The notes beneath the pieces are model-generated. The model was given only the letters and a program-made list of their open reading frames with translations. It was not told the origin of the DNA and did no database searches. A stretch of DNA of 64,000 nucleotides from Flavobacteriaceae bacterium (GTDB lineage Bacteria > Bacteroidota > Bacteroidia > Flavobacteriales > Flavobacteriaceae): positions 248,001 to 312,000 of the forward strand of contig JABABD010000016.1 in assembly GCA_014238425.1 (NCBI GenBank), in the 5' to 3' direction. Made by a program: the position numbers and the translations under genes. The first letter of the stretch is position 1; each line of letters opens with the position of its first letter. Shown here piece by piece: positions 7,932-18,073 of this stretch.

Positions 7932-9827
7932 ATGAAACGAATAACCGCATTAACACTTGTTGGATTGATCTTGACAAGTTGTGGGTCTACTAAAATAGTT
8001 AATGATTTAGCAATTGATAACCCTATCCATTCAAAAATAGATATTTCAGCTGTAACGAACGATAAAGTACCAGTTACAATTAATCCTGGTCGTTTTACAC
8101 AAGAAATGGTTACTTATAGATTGCCTAGAGTAATTCAAGGAACGTATTCTGTAAGCGATTTTGGTAAATACATAGATGATTTCAAGGCCTTTGATTATGA
8201 AGGTAATGAGCTTACTACCACAAAAGCAGATGTTAATACGTGGACAATTTCTAACGCAACGCAATTAGATAAAATCACCTATTTGGTAAATGACACTTTT
8301 GATATTGAATCTAGCGGCGGAATTGGAGGAGAACAGCCTTTTTCACCAGCAGGGACGAATATCGATCCAAAGAATTATGTACTGAATTTACATGGTTTTG
8401 TAGGATATTTTGATTCGTTGAAAAATAATCAATACACCTTAGATGTTAAAGCTCCAACAAATTTAGTGCGTACGTCAGCTTTGCAGAGTTCAGGCGTAAC
8501 TGTAAGTAAAGATGGCTTGAGTAAGACATCTCACTATTCGGCACCTCGTTATTTTGATATTACAGATAATCCGATGATGTATGGCGAATTAGATGTTGAA
8601 GAATTTAAAGTAGGTGATATCACGATTGTATTGAGCGTGTATTCTCCAAACAAAGTACATTCTGCTGCTAAGATAAAGGAAGTAGCTTTCCTGATGATGG
8701 AAGCGCAAAAAGAATATTTAGGAGATATTGATAGTACCCCTCGCTATGATATTTATTTGTATTTAGCGGAACAGAATGAAACGGCACCTAAAGGATTTGG
8801 TGCATTAGAGCATCATACATCTACAGTGGTAGTCTTGCCAGAGGCTATGCCTTTTGAAGCATTAAAAGAATCTATGATCGATGTTGTTGCTCATGAGTTC
8901 TTTCATATTGTAACACCATTGAGTGTACATTCAGAAGATGTTCATTATTTTGACTATAACAAGCCAACATTCTCAAAGCATTTGTGGATGTATGAAGGTG
9001 TCACTGAATATTTTGCGTCGCTTTTTCAAGTGGATCAAAGTATAGTGACTGAAGATGAATTTTTCGCTAAGATTATGGGGAAAATTGGATCTGCATCTAA
9101 CATGGACGACACTATGAGTTTCACAAAAATGAGTGAGAACATTTTAGATGAACCCTACGATAAAAATTATTTTAATGTATACCAGAAAGGGGCATTAATA
9201 GGGATGTGCATTGATATCTTAATGCGTGAAGAGAGTAATGGCCAAAGAGGAATCTTGTCCTTGATGAAAGAATTGTCGCTTAAATACGGTAAGAACAGAC
9301 CTTTTGAAGATGACAAGATTATTGATGAAATCACTAAAATGACCTATCCTTCTGTAGGTGAGTTTCTTCAAAAACATGTCGTTGGTAAAGAAGGTAAAAC
9401 GGAGCCAATAGATTATAACATATTTTTTGAAAAAACGGGGCTTCATATGGCCGAAGCAAAAATTGAGACTAATTATATATTGAATAATGGAGTGCCAATT
9501 GTTAGCGGTAGTCCAGATAAAGGCATTTTCTTTACTGAAGGCGTAAGCAAGAATAGTTTTTGGGCAAATGAAGGTGTTTTGCCTAATGACATTGTCAAAG
9601 TGGTGAATGGCGTAGAAGTCACACTTCAAAATGCCAATGTTATATTTCAAGAAGTGCACGGTTGGCCTTTGGGAAAGCCTATTGAAGTAAAGCTTATGAG
9701 GGATGGTAAGGAAATAATTATTAAGACAGAAACATCACCAACATATACAACTGGTGAGAAATTAATGTTCAATCCCGATGCTACTGAGAAGCAAATTACT
9801 TTACGAAAATCTTGGTTAAAAGGATGA
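7932..9827 (+). CDS. M61 family metallopeptidase lipoprotein with PDZ domain
   Basis: The 631-residue exported protein begins with a lipoprotein signal (LILTSCGS, lipidated Cys near 17). An N-terminal beta-rich domain precedes the catalytic zinc motif HEFFH at residues 321-325, with the third ligand glutamate in MYEGVTEYF at about 355. That HExxH...E spacing is typical of peptidase family M61 (glycyl aminopeptidase-like). A PDZ-like segment (about residues 530-600, VLPNDIVKVVNGVEV) follows, as in other family members. It probably degrades peptides at the periplasmic face of a membrane. It is a single-gene unit that ends at a strong bidirectional terminator. Confidence 0.88.
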   Translation: MKRITALTLVGLILTSCGSTKIVNDLAIDNPIHSKIDISAVTNDKVPVTINPGRFTQEMVTYRLPRVIQGTYSVSDFGKYIDDFKAFDYEGNELTTTKADVNTWTISNATQLDKITYLVNDTFDIESSGGIGGEQPFSPAGTNIDPKNYVLNLHGFVGYFDSLKNNQYTLDVKAPTNLVRTSALQSSGVTVSKDGLSKTSHYSAPRYFDITDNPMMYGELDVEEFKVGDITIVLSVYSPNKVHSAAKIKEVAFLMMEAQKEYLGDIDSTPRYDIYLYLAEQNETAPKGFGALEHHTSTVVVLPEAMPFEALKESMIDVVAHEFFHIVTPLSVHSEDVHYFDYNKPTFSKHLWMYEGVTEYFASLFQVDQSIVTEDEFFAKIMGKIGSASNMDDTMSFTKMSENILDEPYDKNYFNVYQKGALIGMCIDILMREESNGQRGILSLMKELSLKYGKNRPFEDDKIIDEITKMTYPSVGEFLQKHVVGKEGKTEPIDYNIFFEKTGLHMAEAKIETNYILNNGVPIVSGSPDKGIFFTEGVSKNSFWANEGVLPNDIVKVVNGVEVTLQNANVIFQEVHGWPLGKPIEVKLMRDGKEIIIKTETSPTYTTGEKLMFNPDATEKQITLRKSWLKG

Positions 9828-9842
9828 TTTTGAGTAAAATAT

Positions 9843-9881
9843 AAATAATAAAAGCTGGTTTTTAACCAGCTTTTATTATTT
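9843..9881. terminator. Bidirectional intrinsic terminator, perfect 18-bp stem
   Basis: The arms at 9843-9860 and 9864-9881 are perfectly complementary over 18 bases around a TTT loop. A GC-containing core (AGCTGGTT) is flanked by A and T tracts, so it can work on both strands. It lies between the convergent M61 gene (ends 9827) and the sialidase-like gene (ends 9880); its right arm overlaps the latter's stop codon. Confidence 0.85.
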
Positions 9882-11103
9882 ATAGAATAGACATTGTGCT
9901 AATTTTTATTTTAGCTGTTTTTATGGTTAAAGTATCTCCAGAATTTGTCCATGTTAAAAATGCATCATTGTCTTTTATAACCATTCTTGGAAAACCGCTG
10001 GACCTACTTTCAGAAGATTCAGATACAGTAATGACAGAACTTTTCCCTCCCGTTTTTAATATACGTTGTAGTTGTATAACGGCTTTGTTATCGATGTTAT
10101 CCAGCCAGCTTACTAAAGCCGAATTATCATCCACAAACGCTACATCCACACGACCAGATGGGTTATTTTGAGTCACTTTTATTGGTTTTTTAAAAGTTTC
10201 TCCATTATCATCAGAAAATGTGATTTTTATTTCGGGAGTATCATTGGCGTTTGAAAACCAAGAAACTGCAACATTATTTTTTAATGTTGAAATTGCTGGA
10301 CCATTAACTGGACACCCAAAAATGGACCAATTGTCGTTATAAATAGGTTTTGGTTCTGTCCATTCATTATTAACTAAACGTACATAGGAGATATCTCGAA
10401 CCTCTTTGTCAGAACGATCACGATATACCACAATAGGACCATTTTGTGTCATAGCCGTATCTGTTTGACAGCAATCACATACCCGACCATCTAATTCAAA
10501 TTCATTAACAAAAGAACCTTGTTCGTTAAGGATTGCCCCTCGCAATGTCATTTCTTTGGCTATAGTCGAATCTTTTTCAGAATAAGCATATTTACGTCCG
10601 TCTAGCCAAACCGATAACAAATTACCATTATCTATACCTACTTTGCTAACAAAGCCATGTTCTGTATGGGTCTTATCCTTATGAGGAATGATAACCTTGT
10701 TCCATGTCTTGCCTTGATCGTTTGAGAGCTTCAATTTAACATCATAGGCATACGTGTCATCCGCACTCTTGTCTAAGTAATGAGCAGCAATATTTCCTTT
10801 TCCAAAAGATGCGATTGATGGAAAATCAGCCCAATTCACAAACCAATCCGCGCCTTCAGCGATAGTGATGGTCTTAGTCCAAGTGAGATTGCTGTGGTTT
10901 AAAGTTGATATCAATAATTGACTATTCTTACCTTTTATAGCTTTTATCCATGATAGGTAAATAGTGCCATCATCTGTTATATGTAAATTTGGTTCGGAGC
11001 CAACAATGCTTCCTGGGTTTTCAAATTGTATGACCATTTGTTCAGGTCCTTTTTCGCAGGACATAAAAATGATAGCAACCATGAATAGATGGAGATATTT
11101 CAT
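9880..11103 (-). CDS. Sialidase-fold (BNR-repeat) lipoprotein
   Basis: The 407-residue protein starts with a lipoprotein signal (AIIFMSCEKG, Cys near 16). The body is a beta-propeller-like sequence with Asp-box motifs: SNDQGKTW in the first half and SDDNGETF in the second. These are typical of the sialidase/neuraminidase superfamily, but the catalytic arginine triad and Tyr/Glu pair cannot be assigned, so glycosidase activity is unproven. A CDCCQTD cysteine cluster near residue 208 is unusual for a sialidase and might bind metal or form disulfides. It starts 9 bases after the S10 peptidase stop, so the two probably share a transcript. Confidence 0.75.
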   Translation of the reverse strand: MKYLHLFMVAIIFMSCEKGPEQMVIQFENPGSIVGSEPNLHITDDGTIYLSWIKAIKGKNSQLLISTLNHSNLTWTKTITIAEGADWFVNWADFPSIASFGKGNIAAHYLDKSADDTYAYDVKLKLSNDQGKTWNKVIIPHKDKTHTEHGFVSKVGIDNGNLLSVWLDGRKYAYSEKDSTIAKEMTLRGAILNEQGSFVNEFELDGRVCDCCQTDTAMTQNGPIVVYRDRSDKEVRDISYVRLVNNEWTEPKPIYNDNWSIFGCPVNGPAISTLKNNVAVSWFSNANDTPEIKITFSDDNGETFKKPIKVTQNNPSGRVDVAFVDDNSALVSWLDNIDNKAVIQLQRILKTGGKSSVITVSESSESRSSGFPRMVIKDNDAFLTWTNSGDTLTIKTAKIKISTMSIL

Positions 11104-11112
11104 AAGTTTTGC

Positions 11113-12603
11113 TTAGTATTTTGCAGCCCGACCTTTACTGGATGCATTCATAATAAATTCTCTAAGATCTTCATTGGCCTTTATTAAATCTTCATTTCTT
11201 AAATACATCATATGCCCGCTTCGATAACCTTTAAAATAAAAGCGATCTTTCATCTTTCCGCTGGGGTCCACTTGCCACATTGTATATTTTGCATTAAAAT
11301 AGGTGGTTGCGCCATCATAATACCCAGATTGTGTTAATACCTTTAAATATGGATTTTGAGCCATGGCTTGTCTTAAATCATCGCGAACATTATCATTTTC
11401 GTTATTCCAAGGACGTACAGGTCCGAACATATTATATTTTATATCTGTCTTGAATTTTAGCTCTTCTTGTAAGTAATAATTAATGGCTGGTGTAAACGAG
11501 TGAAGCCATGATGTCAGTTCTGCACTGTAATCAGGACCAGTACCGATCTCTTGTTTGTCTAAACCTAGATAACGCGAATCTAAACGGCCAATAGTCTTTC
11601 CTTTAGAATCTCGTAATAATTCTTTCCAAAAAAAGCGATTTGGCACATCAAGATTGTGCTGTAATATTACTTTTTCTGAAAGACCAGAATAATAGGCTAG
11701 CTTTTTTGCTACAGCTTTCTTTTCAGCATCAGATATAAATCCACCTTTAGCTAAGGCTGGAATAAGAGTATTGATTGTGTAATCTTCAGATTCTGGAAGA
11801 ATATCCAATAGATCTTTATTTTGTAACGTAGGGTTTAACATTTTATGATACCATGCTGCTGCTGTGTAATATGGCCAGTTGAGGGCTGAAGATACCGGAC
11901 CACCAGTTCTTAAGACTTTATAATCTGCTGGAGATACCATAATGACACCATTAAGATACATCCATTGTTGGTTTTGAAGTGCTAACGAAAGCCCCATGAC
12001 ACGTGTACCTCCATAACTTTCGCCTATAATATATTTAGGTGATTGCCAGCGGTTATTACGTGTTACAAATGTATTTAGCCATTCTGCAAGGTATTTAACA
12101 TCTTCATTGATGCCGAAGAATTGTTTTCTGTCTGGCATTTTTCCTTCCTTATCGGATATCATCCTTGAGTAACCGGTATTTACAGGATTAATGAAGACAA
12201 TATCCGCGACATCTAGAATAGAATTTGGATTGCTTTTAACACCATATGGTTGAACAGGATAACCCTCATTATCTATTTTTAAAATTTTTGGACCTGTGTA
12301 AGCTACATGCATCCACACGGATGCAGATCCTGGCCCTCCATTAAAAGACATAATTAATGGCCTGTTCTCTGTTTTACCTCCATTTGTTCTTTTGTAATAC
12401 GTATAGAACAGAGATGCAATAGGCATACCTTTGTCATCCCAAACAGGCTGCGTACCTGTTGTTGCGGTATAGCTTACAGATTTTCCTTTGATACTTATAG
12501 TATGTTCTGTAACTACAGTTGTATCTGCAGGTAATGTTCTAGTTTGACTAAAAGTAAGTATAGAACATAGACATACTAATATGAAGAGCGATGTTGTTTT
12601 CAT
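11113..12603 (-). CDS. Exported S10 family serine carboxypeptidase-like protein
   Basis: The 496-residue protein has an N-terminal signal peptide (cleavage likely after SILTFS). The oxyanion region MSFNGGPGSAS lies near residue 85 and the nucleophile motif GESYGG near residue 194, putting the catalytic serine at about 196. The acid (SGYYDGAT) and histidine (YRSGHMMY) appear in order near the C-terminus. This is the full serine carboxypeptidase layout of family S10. It is probably a periplasmic or surface exopeptidase removing C-terminal residues. It is the first gene of a leftward pair with the sialidase-fold lipoprotein. Confidence 0.88.
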   Translation of the reverse strand: MKTTSLFILVCLCSILTFSQTRTLPADTTVVTEHTISIKGKSVSYTATTGTQPVWDDKGMPIASLFYTYYKRTNGGKTENRPLIMSFNGGPGSASVWMHVAYTGPKILKIDNEGYPVQPYGVKSNPNSILDVADIVFINPVNTGYSRMISDKEGKMPDRKQFFGINEDVKYLAEWLNTFVTRNNRWQSPKYIIGESYGGTRVMGLSLALQNQQWMYLNGVIMVSPADYKVLRTGGPVSSALNWPYYTAAAWYHKMLNPTLQNKDLLDILPESEDYTINTLIPALAKGGFISDAEKKAVAKKLAYYSGLSEKVILQHNLDVPNRFFWKELLRDSKGKTIGRLDSRYLGLDKQEIGTGPDYSAELTSWLHSFTPAINYYLQEELKFKTDIKYNMFGPVRPWNNENDNVRDDLRQAMAQNPYLKVLTQSGYYDGATTYFNAKYTMWQVDPSGKMKDRFYFKGYRSGHMMYLRNEDLIKANEDLREFIMNASSKGRAAKY

Positions 12604-12792
12604 TATTTGGTGATTAATTAGTTGCCCTAAATTAATGAAAAAGTAACAAGTACGTCAGTTTAAAATTTAGAGTTATTATTTGTGGCATGATAGTTGAAAA
12701 AATTAAGAAACTATGTATATGATTCATATGTTTACATATACTAGTGATGTATTTTTAGTATCTTAGTAATCATTAATTTAACCACATTTAAA

Positions 12793-13131
12793 ATGAAAAA
12801 AAGTCTTTTATTACTAGTAGCTTTAATGTTTTCGGTAGGAACACTTATGGCACAAGACAAAATTGTAGACAGCGATTACTGCATTTTCCAAGATGGAACC
12901 GTTGTTCAATATACAGATGGTAAACCTATAACTATTAAGGCTGCTGTAACTCTTAACAATGGTACAATAGTAAACCCGGATGGTACTTATATGGCTGGAA
13001 GCAAAAGCGCGTCACTCTCAGATGGTCAGTGTTTAGGAATGAGTGGTAAGATGTATAAATCTGAAACGCATTTATATGCTGCGGTTCAAAAGAAAAAGAA
13101 AAAACTGTATAGGAAGATAAAGAACCAGTAA
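12793..13131 (+). CDS. Exported DUF6799 protein
   Basis: The 112-residue protein has a clear signal peptide (KKSLLLLVALMFSVGTLMA, then QDK). The mature part (about 90 residues) contains the DUF6799 pattern: DGTVVQYTDGKP, then LNNGTIVNPDGTY and ending in a DGQCLGMSGKMY block. The tail is very lysine-rich (QKKKKKLYRKIKNQ). The family is small, periplasmic or secreted, and uncharacterised. The gene is preceded by about 190 bases of AT-rich DNA and converges with the TIGR02757 gene 8 bases away. No function can be given. Confidence 0.75.
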   Translation: MKKSLLLLVALMFSVGTLMAQDKIVDSDYCIFQDGTVVQYTDGKPITIKAAVTLNNGTIVNPDGTYMAGSKSASLSDGQCLGMSGKMYKSETHLYAAVQKKKKKLYRKIKNQ

Positions 13132-13139
13132 AGCTAGTT

Positions 13140-13904
13140 TTAAAACCCTTCAAAGACACCAAGCCCAAATAGGGCATAATCATATTTAACAGGATCACGC
13201 TTATCAAGTTTACGAAGGTTAGTATCTAACTCGGTTAGTGCTTTTGCGTCATTCTGTTTTCTTTTTAAGAGTCCTAATTTTCGAGCGACATTTCCTGAAT
13301 GAACATCTAATGGACATGAGAGTTGGCTAGGAGAGAGGTTTTTCCAGATGCCAAAATCTACACCTGTATTATCTTGTCGCACCATCCAACGTAAAAACAT
13401 ATTAATACGTTTTGCAGCGGAATTATTTAGCGGGTCACTTACATGCTTTTTGGAACGCTCTAAATGTGGTATCTCAAAGAATATGGACTTGAGCTTATGA
13501 ATAGCGAATTGCATGGATTCTTTATCACTATGAGATTGGAATACCGTTTCCAGACCACCATATTCTATATAAATGTACTTGAGACTCTTAATGAATTGAA
13601 TAAAATCATCACCATTAAAAGTACGATGGACAAAAGGAAGTAGACGCTCTAAATCACTTTCACTATGCTTCAATACAAAATCAAATGGCGCTTTATCTAA
13701 TAAAGCCATCATCTTGTTTGCGTTATGAATAATGCTTTTCCGGTTGCCCCAAGCAATTGTTGCGGTTAAAAAACCAGCGATTTCTACATCTTCTTTTTTG
13801 CTAAATTGGTGCGGAATTTGAATAGGATCACTTTCAATAAATTTAGTATTGTTATACTGCTCCACTTTGGAGTCTAGGAACTCTTTAAGATCTTTTTTGG
13901 TCAA
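13140..13904 (-). CDS. TIGR02757 family protein
   Basis: The 254-residue soluble protein matches the Bacteroidota/Spirochaete family TIGR02757 (DUF2400): the segment FLTATIAWGNRKSIIHNANKMM near residue 42, HRTFNGDDFIQF near 92, and the C-terminal LDVHSGNVARKLGLLKRK. A helix-rich region with DHSGN-like features resembles HhH-GPD DNA glycosylases, but no catalytic lysine or aspartate can be assigned with confidence. No experimentally known role. It is flanked by a convergent gene on the left and 156 bases of unremarkable AT-rich DNA on the right. Confidence 0.82.
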   Translation of the reverse strand: MTKKDLKEFLDSKVEQYNNTKFIESDPIQIPHQFSKKEDVEIAGFLTATIAWGNRKSIIHNANKMMALLDKAPFDFVLKHSESDLERLLPFVHRTFNGDDFIQFIKSLKYIYIEYGGLETVFQSHSDKESMQFAIHKLKSIFFEIPHLERSKKHVSDPLNNSAAKRINMFLRWMVRQDNTGVDFGIWKNLSPSQLSCPLDVHSGNVARKLGLLKRKQNDAKALTELDTNLRKLDKRDPVKYDYALFGLGVFEGF

Positions 13905-14060
13905 CAGAATATTTTTTTGACTAAGATAGGCGCTAAATATCTTATGTAAAAATATAGAGTAATTTTGGATTGACTATTCGTTCTAATAAATCTAACTGTG
14001 TTTGGTATATATGTCTTTTAAACAATTCATATCCAAAGTTAATTAAGCGTAACCTCATTT

Positions 14061-14630
14061 TTACACTTCAGGAGTATATAATAATACACCAGGAATTACT
14101 AAAATGGCATTATATACTGCGTGGAAAATTATAGAGTATATCAAGCCTAACTTCACTCTAATCATACCTAGGAGCAGACCCAAAATAATTTGTGGTGCTA
14201 CGAGAACAGGTGAGATGAGCAAAACATTGGTCGTTAACTCATAATTTGTTATATGCACATAACCAAAGAGAATAGCAAAACCATAGAATATCCAGCGAAA
14301 GGTTTTTCCAGACCCGCAAAATAAGGTAATAGGTGCCCTAAATATCAATTCTTCAATAACAGGAGCTACTACCACTGCAGTGAAAATGATTATAAGCGGA
14401 GAGAGGTTTTCAAACATTTTGTTAATAGCGTGATCCTCCATACTGAATAAGCCCAGTTGCTCCAGCCCACCAATAAGTAAAATAAAAAAGAAATTGATCA
14501 CGAAGGCTAATCCTAAGATAATTAGCAAAAGCGTTCCTTTATCTTTGACCGTTAAATCCTCATGCCGCTCACAAGTTGGATTCTTGATGTAAGTATAAAT
14601 GTTTTGTAATATGGAAGTAATATCTGTCAT
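14061..14630 (-). CDS. CPBP family intramembrane metalloprotease
   Basis: The 189-residue protein has about five membrane helices. It carries the CPBP (CAAX protease/bacteriocin-processing, Abi) motifs: EELIFR near residue 92 (EExxxR), FGYVHITNY near 122 with the second-motif histidine, and HAVYNAI near 170 (HxxxN). The active-site glutamates and histidines are all intact. Family members cleave peptides within or near the membrane; the substrate here is unknown. It is separated by 67 bases from the ABC ATPase gene upstream and could share its transcript. Confidence 0.88.
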   Translation of the reverse strand: MTDITSILQNIYTYIKNPTCERHEDLTVKDKGTLLLIILGLAFVINFFFILLIGGLEQLGLFSMEDHAINKMFENLSPLIIIFTAVVVAPVIEELIFRAPITLFCGSGKTFRWIFYGFAILFGYVHITNYELTTNVLLISPVLVAPQIILGLLLGMIRVKLGLIYSIIFHAVYNAILVIPGVLLYTPEV

Positions 14631-14697
14631 ATGTTGTTAGATAGTTTATATAAGAAATGTTACAAATGGTTGACAAAATGAGAATCCAATAAACAAA

Positions 14698-15369
14698 TTA
14701 TGAGGTTTTAGCTCCAACTATTAATCCATCAACCATTTCTAATTTCCGATCGGCCATATCAGCGAGCTCTTCATTATGAGTAACTATGATAAAGGTTTGC
14801 TTGAACTTGTCACGGAGTTCAAAGAATAATTTGTGCAAATGTTCAGCAGATTCTGTATCAAGATTTCCAGAAGGTTCATCGGCAAATATTACAGATGGTT
14901 CATTTATTAATGCTCTAGCGACAGCCACACGTTGCTGTTCACCACCTGATAGTTCATTAGGTTTGTGCTCATAACGATGCGACAGACCGAGATAATCCAA
15001 TAACTCTTTAGCTTTAGCTTCGGCATCAGGTTTTGGTATTCCTTTTATAAAAGCCGGAATACAGATATTTTCTAATGCTGTAAACTCCGGTAATAATTGA
15101 TGAAACTGAAAAATGAAACCAATATTCTCATTCCTGAATTTCGCTAAATCTTTATCAGACAGTGCATTAGTTATTGTATTCTTAATAGCTATTTGACCAG
15201 ATGCCTTTGATGGATGGTCTAAGGTTCCTAATATTTGTAGTAAGGTAGTTTTTCCAGCTCCTGACGGGCCTACAATAGAGACAATTTCGCCAGATGCTAT
15301 CTCAAGATTAACACCTTTGAGTACATGAAGGTCGTTGTAATATTTATGAATGTTTGTGGCTTTTATCAT
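14698..15369 (-). CDS. ABC transporter ATP-binding protein, LolD-like
   Basis: The 223-residue ATPase shows all motifs in order: Walker [10 protein letters not shown] (about 35-43), Q-loop [10 protein letters not shown], signature [15 protein letters not shown] (about 141), Walker [13 protein letters not shown], and switch histidine IIVTHNEEL. Sequence style and size fit the MacB/LolD class, which pairs with FtsX-like permeases to move lipoproteins or substrates out of the inner membrane. No permease gene is adjacent; its partner must be encoded elsewhere. The lolD role is inferred, so no symbol is given. Confidence 0.88.
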   Translation of the reverse strand: MIKATNIHKYYNDLHVLKGVNLEIASGEIVSIVGPSGAGKTTLLQILGTLDHPSKASGQIAIKNTITNALSDKDLAKFRNENIGFIFQFHQLLPEFTALENICIPAFIKGIPKPDAEAKAKELLDYLGLSHRYEHKPNELSGGEQQRVAVARALINEPSVIFADEPSGNLDTESAEHLHKLFFELRDKFKQTFIIVTHNEELADMADRKLEMVDGLIVGAKTS

Positions 15370-15419
15370 TGTTTACAGACTATCTGTGTAAACATACTAC
15401 ATTATAACTTTTTCCACAA

Positions 15420-17858
15420 TTAAGATGCGTTTTTCTTTTTAAAGATGCCTTTTAGACTACTGTAATCTATAAAGTATTGTAGACGTAATGAAAATGTGTG
15501 TCTTATAGGTTGATCGAATAGATCTCCTAGACTTCCAAAATAGTCATCCTCAGAAAGATTGGTCCTATTGAATAAAGAGTTTCTATATAGAGCAGTTAAC
15601 TGGCTTCCTGGAGCAAATTGCCAAGCATAACGAAAATCGAGATTCCAGGTATTGAAATTAATATTAGGATTATCGACATCGGTTACTGTATAGCCATCAT
15701 CAGTATTCAATGAGCCATCTTCTTGCAGTGCGAATAACTCATTATCATAAGTGACTGTACTCCAGAAATTTCTAAAGGTCAACGATAAAGAATGAAACGG
15801 GTCAAAATTATAAGCCCCAGATAAACTGTTTTCAACAGATAAAATATTGCGTTCTCCAAAGATGATGTCATCTGCTATATTGTTTACAAAACCACGGCTT
15901 CCTTTATTGTTTTGATACGATAATTCATACGAGACTCTGAATTTATCATTAAAACGAATTGTTGGTTCTACTTCGGCGTTATACCCAAATAAATCTCTTC
16001 CTTCTTCAAAATTGGTGAACATTCCTCCATTAACTTCAATTGAGAATGTCTTATTCGAGTTAGTTTCAAACCATCCCCCTATGTAACCATTGTTCTTATA
16101 AGTAAAGAAACGCTTGTTTTCAAAATCTCTCGGCTCGAAGTAATCATATTGAGTTCCAGGTTCAAAATTTATATTAGCCCCAAACCACATGAGCTTTTTG
16201 GTTTGCGCATTCAGGTTAATCCCAAAATTAGTCCCAGTAAAAGTGCCTGGTTTATATAGTCTTCTGTAATTGACATAACTGTTAATAAAAAGATTATTCA
16301 GTTTTTCGGTAGGCTCGAAAATGCGATAGTTAACATCTATTCCAAAATTATTGAAATTGTTCCTGAAATTTAGCCCAAGATCATTAATATCATAATCGCC
16401 ATCTGAGAAAGAATGGTCAAAGCTATAGCGCCATTTGCCATGAGATTTGCGTATCAAGAAAAAAGAACTCAAACCTGTTTTTGTACCTGTAACTTCGTTA
16501 ACATTACTCATTTTTACCTGACCTCGTATATTATAGGTATTTCTTTTGTTAGAGATGTCTGCTAGTAGACCTGTCACATTTCCATCTCTAAAATGACCAT
16601 CTCTCGTTACGTTAGTATTAATAAAACTTACAGAAGAATTACCGTTGAATTGTTGGTCAATCACGAGTATGTTATAATTGGCTATAGGTTCTACGACTTC
16701 TTTACGAGTTTCACCAGTTACTGTATTGGTAATAGTGGCTTCAGTTTCTTCAGTAATGGCATTAAAAAAACCAATACCCAAACCTTTTTTTGTTCTCCCA
16801 GAGACCTTTAATGCATTTAGAGTTTTTACCTCACGCGGAAAATCCGTTACTTCTTCATCTACACCTGTATTCGCACTGCCAATAGGCCTATTTCCTATTC
16901 TTCTAGAGAAAAAGAGGTTTCCTTTATTAAAAAGATCCACGCCTTCTTTAAAAAATTGACGTTGCTCACTAAATGTTTGCTCAAAAGGACCTAGGTTTAA
17001 TGTAACATTGTCGAAGGCCGCTTGACTAAAATCAGGGATAAGTGTTGCATCTAATGTAAAATTTTCTGTAATCCCATATTTCACATCTAATCCAACATTA
17101 AAATCTGTTTCCGAATCACCATCAAAAGTACTAGAGATACCTGATACAAAAGGGTAGAAGCTCAATCTTGTTGGTGGTTCGATATTTTCTATCCCAGTCA
17201 AAGTACCGTGATATAATCCAATATTTCCTTTAGTAATGTCTATGGGGTTCCACGTGTATTGCGTATTATCTACTCTAAATCTACGATGAAATTGTATACC
17301 CCAAGTTTGTACTTGTTGATTAGAAAAACGTAATGCTCTATACGGTATTTTCATCTCGATAATCCAGCCGTCATCTACTATTTTCACTTCACTATCCCAA
17401 ACAGCATTCCATCCAAAATCTTCTCCATTACTTGGAGTTGCTACAGCATCTGCTTGAGTACCTGAACTAAATACAAAGAATTCAGTATCGTTCTGAGCAT
17501 CATTGTTTGGATTAACTACAAATCCAAAAAAATCAGATTGTCCAAAATTATCTCTACTTGTAAATTGCTTTTGTATGTCTTCTGGTTTGTCCTTTAAATA
17601 TGCCGCTACATAAACTGCCTGATCATCATAAGTCATCTTGACAATGGTCTTTTGATGTGGTTGCAGTGTCACGCCCATTTCAGGTCGGAATTGTATGAAA
17701 TCTGTAGCGATTTCTGCATTTTGCCAAGCCGTATCATCTAGAACGCCATCTATTTTTGGCGCATCTGATGTTTTGACAATATTTAATGTTTTTTTCTCCT
17801 GTGCATTAAGAAAAGTCGCACTAAAGAGTAGCAGGGTGATGATTAGTCTGATTTTCAT
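15420..17858 (-). CDS. DUF5916 outer-membrane protein with CBM9-like N-terminal domain
   Basis: The start chosen is ATG at 17858 (MKIRLIITLLLFSATFLNAQ), which gives a proper signal peptide; the longer frame from 17903 adds 15 non-signal residues. The 812-residue protein has a carbohydrate-binding family 9-like domain at about 30-215 (APKIDGVLDDTAWQNAEIAT) and then a long region of alternating beta strands ending in aromatic-rich segments (SLRLQYFIDYSSL), consistent with a DUF5916 beta-barrel. These proteins are common near transporters and peptidases in Bacteroidota; the ligand is unknown. No SusC/SusD partner is adjacent. Confidence 0.82.
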   Translation of the reverse strand: MKIRLIITLLLFSATFLNAQEKKTLNIVKTSDAPKIDGVLDDTAWQNAEIATDFIQFRPEMGVTLQPHQKTIVKMTYDDQAVYVAAYLKDKPEDIQKQFTSRDNFGQSDFFGFVVNPNNDAQNDTEFFVFSSGTQADAVATPSNGEDFGWNAVWDSEVKIVDDGWIIEMKIPYRALRFSNQQVQTWGIQFHRRFRVDNTQYTWNPIDITKGNIGLYHGTLTGIENIEPPTRLSFYPFVSGISSTFDGDSETDFNVGLDVKYGITENFTLDATLIPDFSQAAFDNVTLNLGPFEQTFSEQRQFFKEGVDLFNKGNLFFSRRIGNRPIGSANTGVDEEVTDFPREVKTLNALKVSGRTKKGLGIGFFNAITEETEATITNTVTGETRKEVVEPIANYNILVIDQQFNGNSSVSFINTNVTRDGHFRDGNVTGLLADISNKRNTYNIRGQVKMSNVNEVTGTKTGLSSFFLIRKSHGKWRYSFDHSFSDGDYDINDLGLNFRNNFNNFGIDVNYRIFEPTEKLNNLFINSYVNYRRLYKPGTFTGTNFGINLNAQTKKLMWFGANINFEPGTQYDYFEPRDFENKRFFTYKNNGYIGGWFETNSNKTFSIEVNGGMFTNFEEGRDLFGYNAEVEPTIRFNDKFRVSYELSYQNNKGSRGFVNNIADDIIFGERNILSVENSLSGAYNFDPFHSLSLTFRNFWSTVTYDNELFALQEDGSLNTDDGYTVTDVDNPNINFNTWNLDFRYAWQFAPGSQLTALYRNSLFNRTNLSEDDYFGSLGDLFDQPIRHTFSLRLQYFIDYSSLKGIFKKKNAS

Positions 17859-18073
17859 TGTGTTTTGATTGATGATTGATGAATGATTTTTATTAAAGAC
17901 CAAAAAATTCTTTGATCGTTACAGCTTTTTAGCAAAACTACGCCTACAGACATAGTCAGTTTCATAAGCAAACGTTAAAAGCAGCCTTTGATTGTTAATG
18001 TTTTCGTAAGATTTAGTTAAACTTTTCGACAACAATATTTTGCCTATTTTTATAGAAAATTAATCCCAGAGGA

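Noticed and set aside
9219..9659. 146-codon open frame on the minus strand
   Set aside because: It is wholly inside the M61 peptidase gene in the opposite frame, has a cysteine/aromatic-rich composition typical of antisense shadows, and lacks any family feature.
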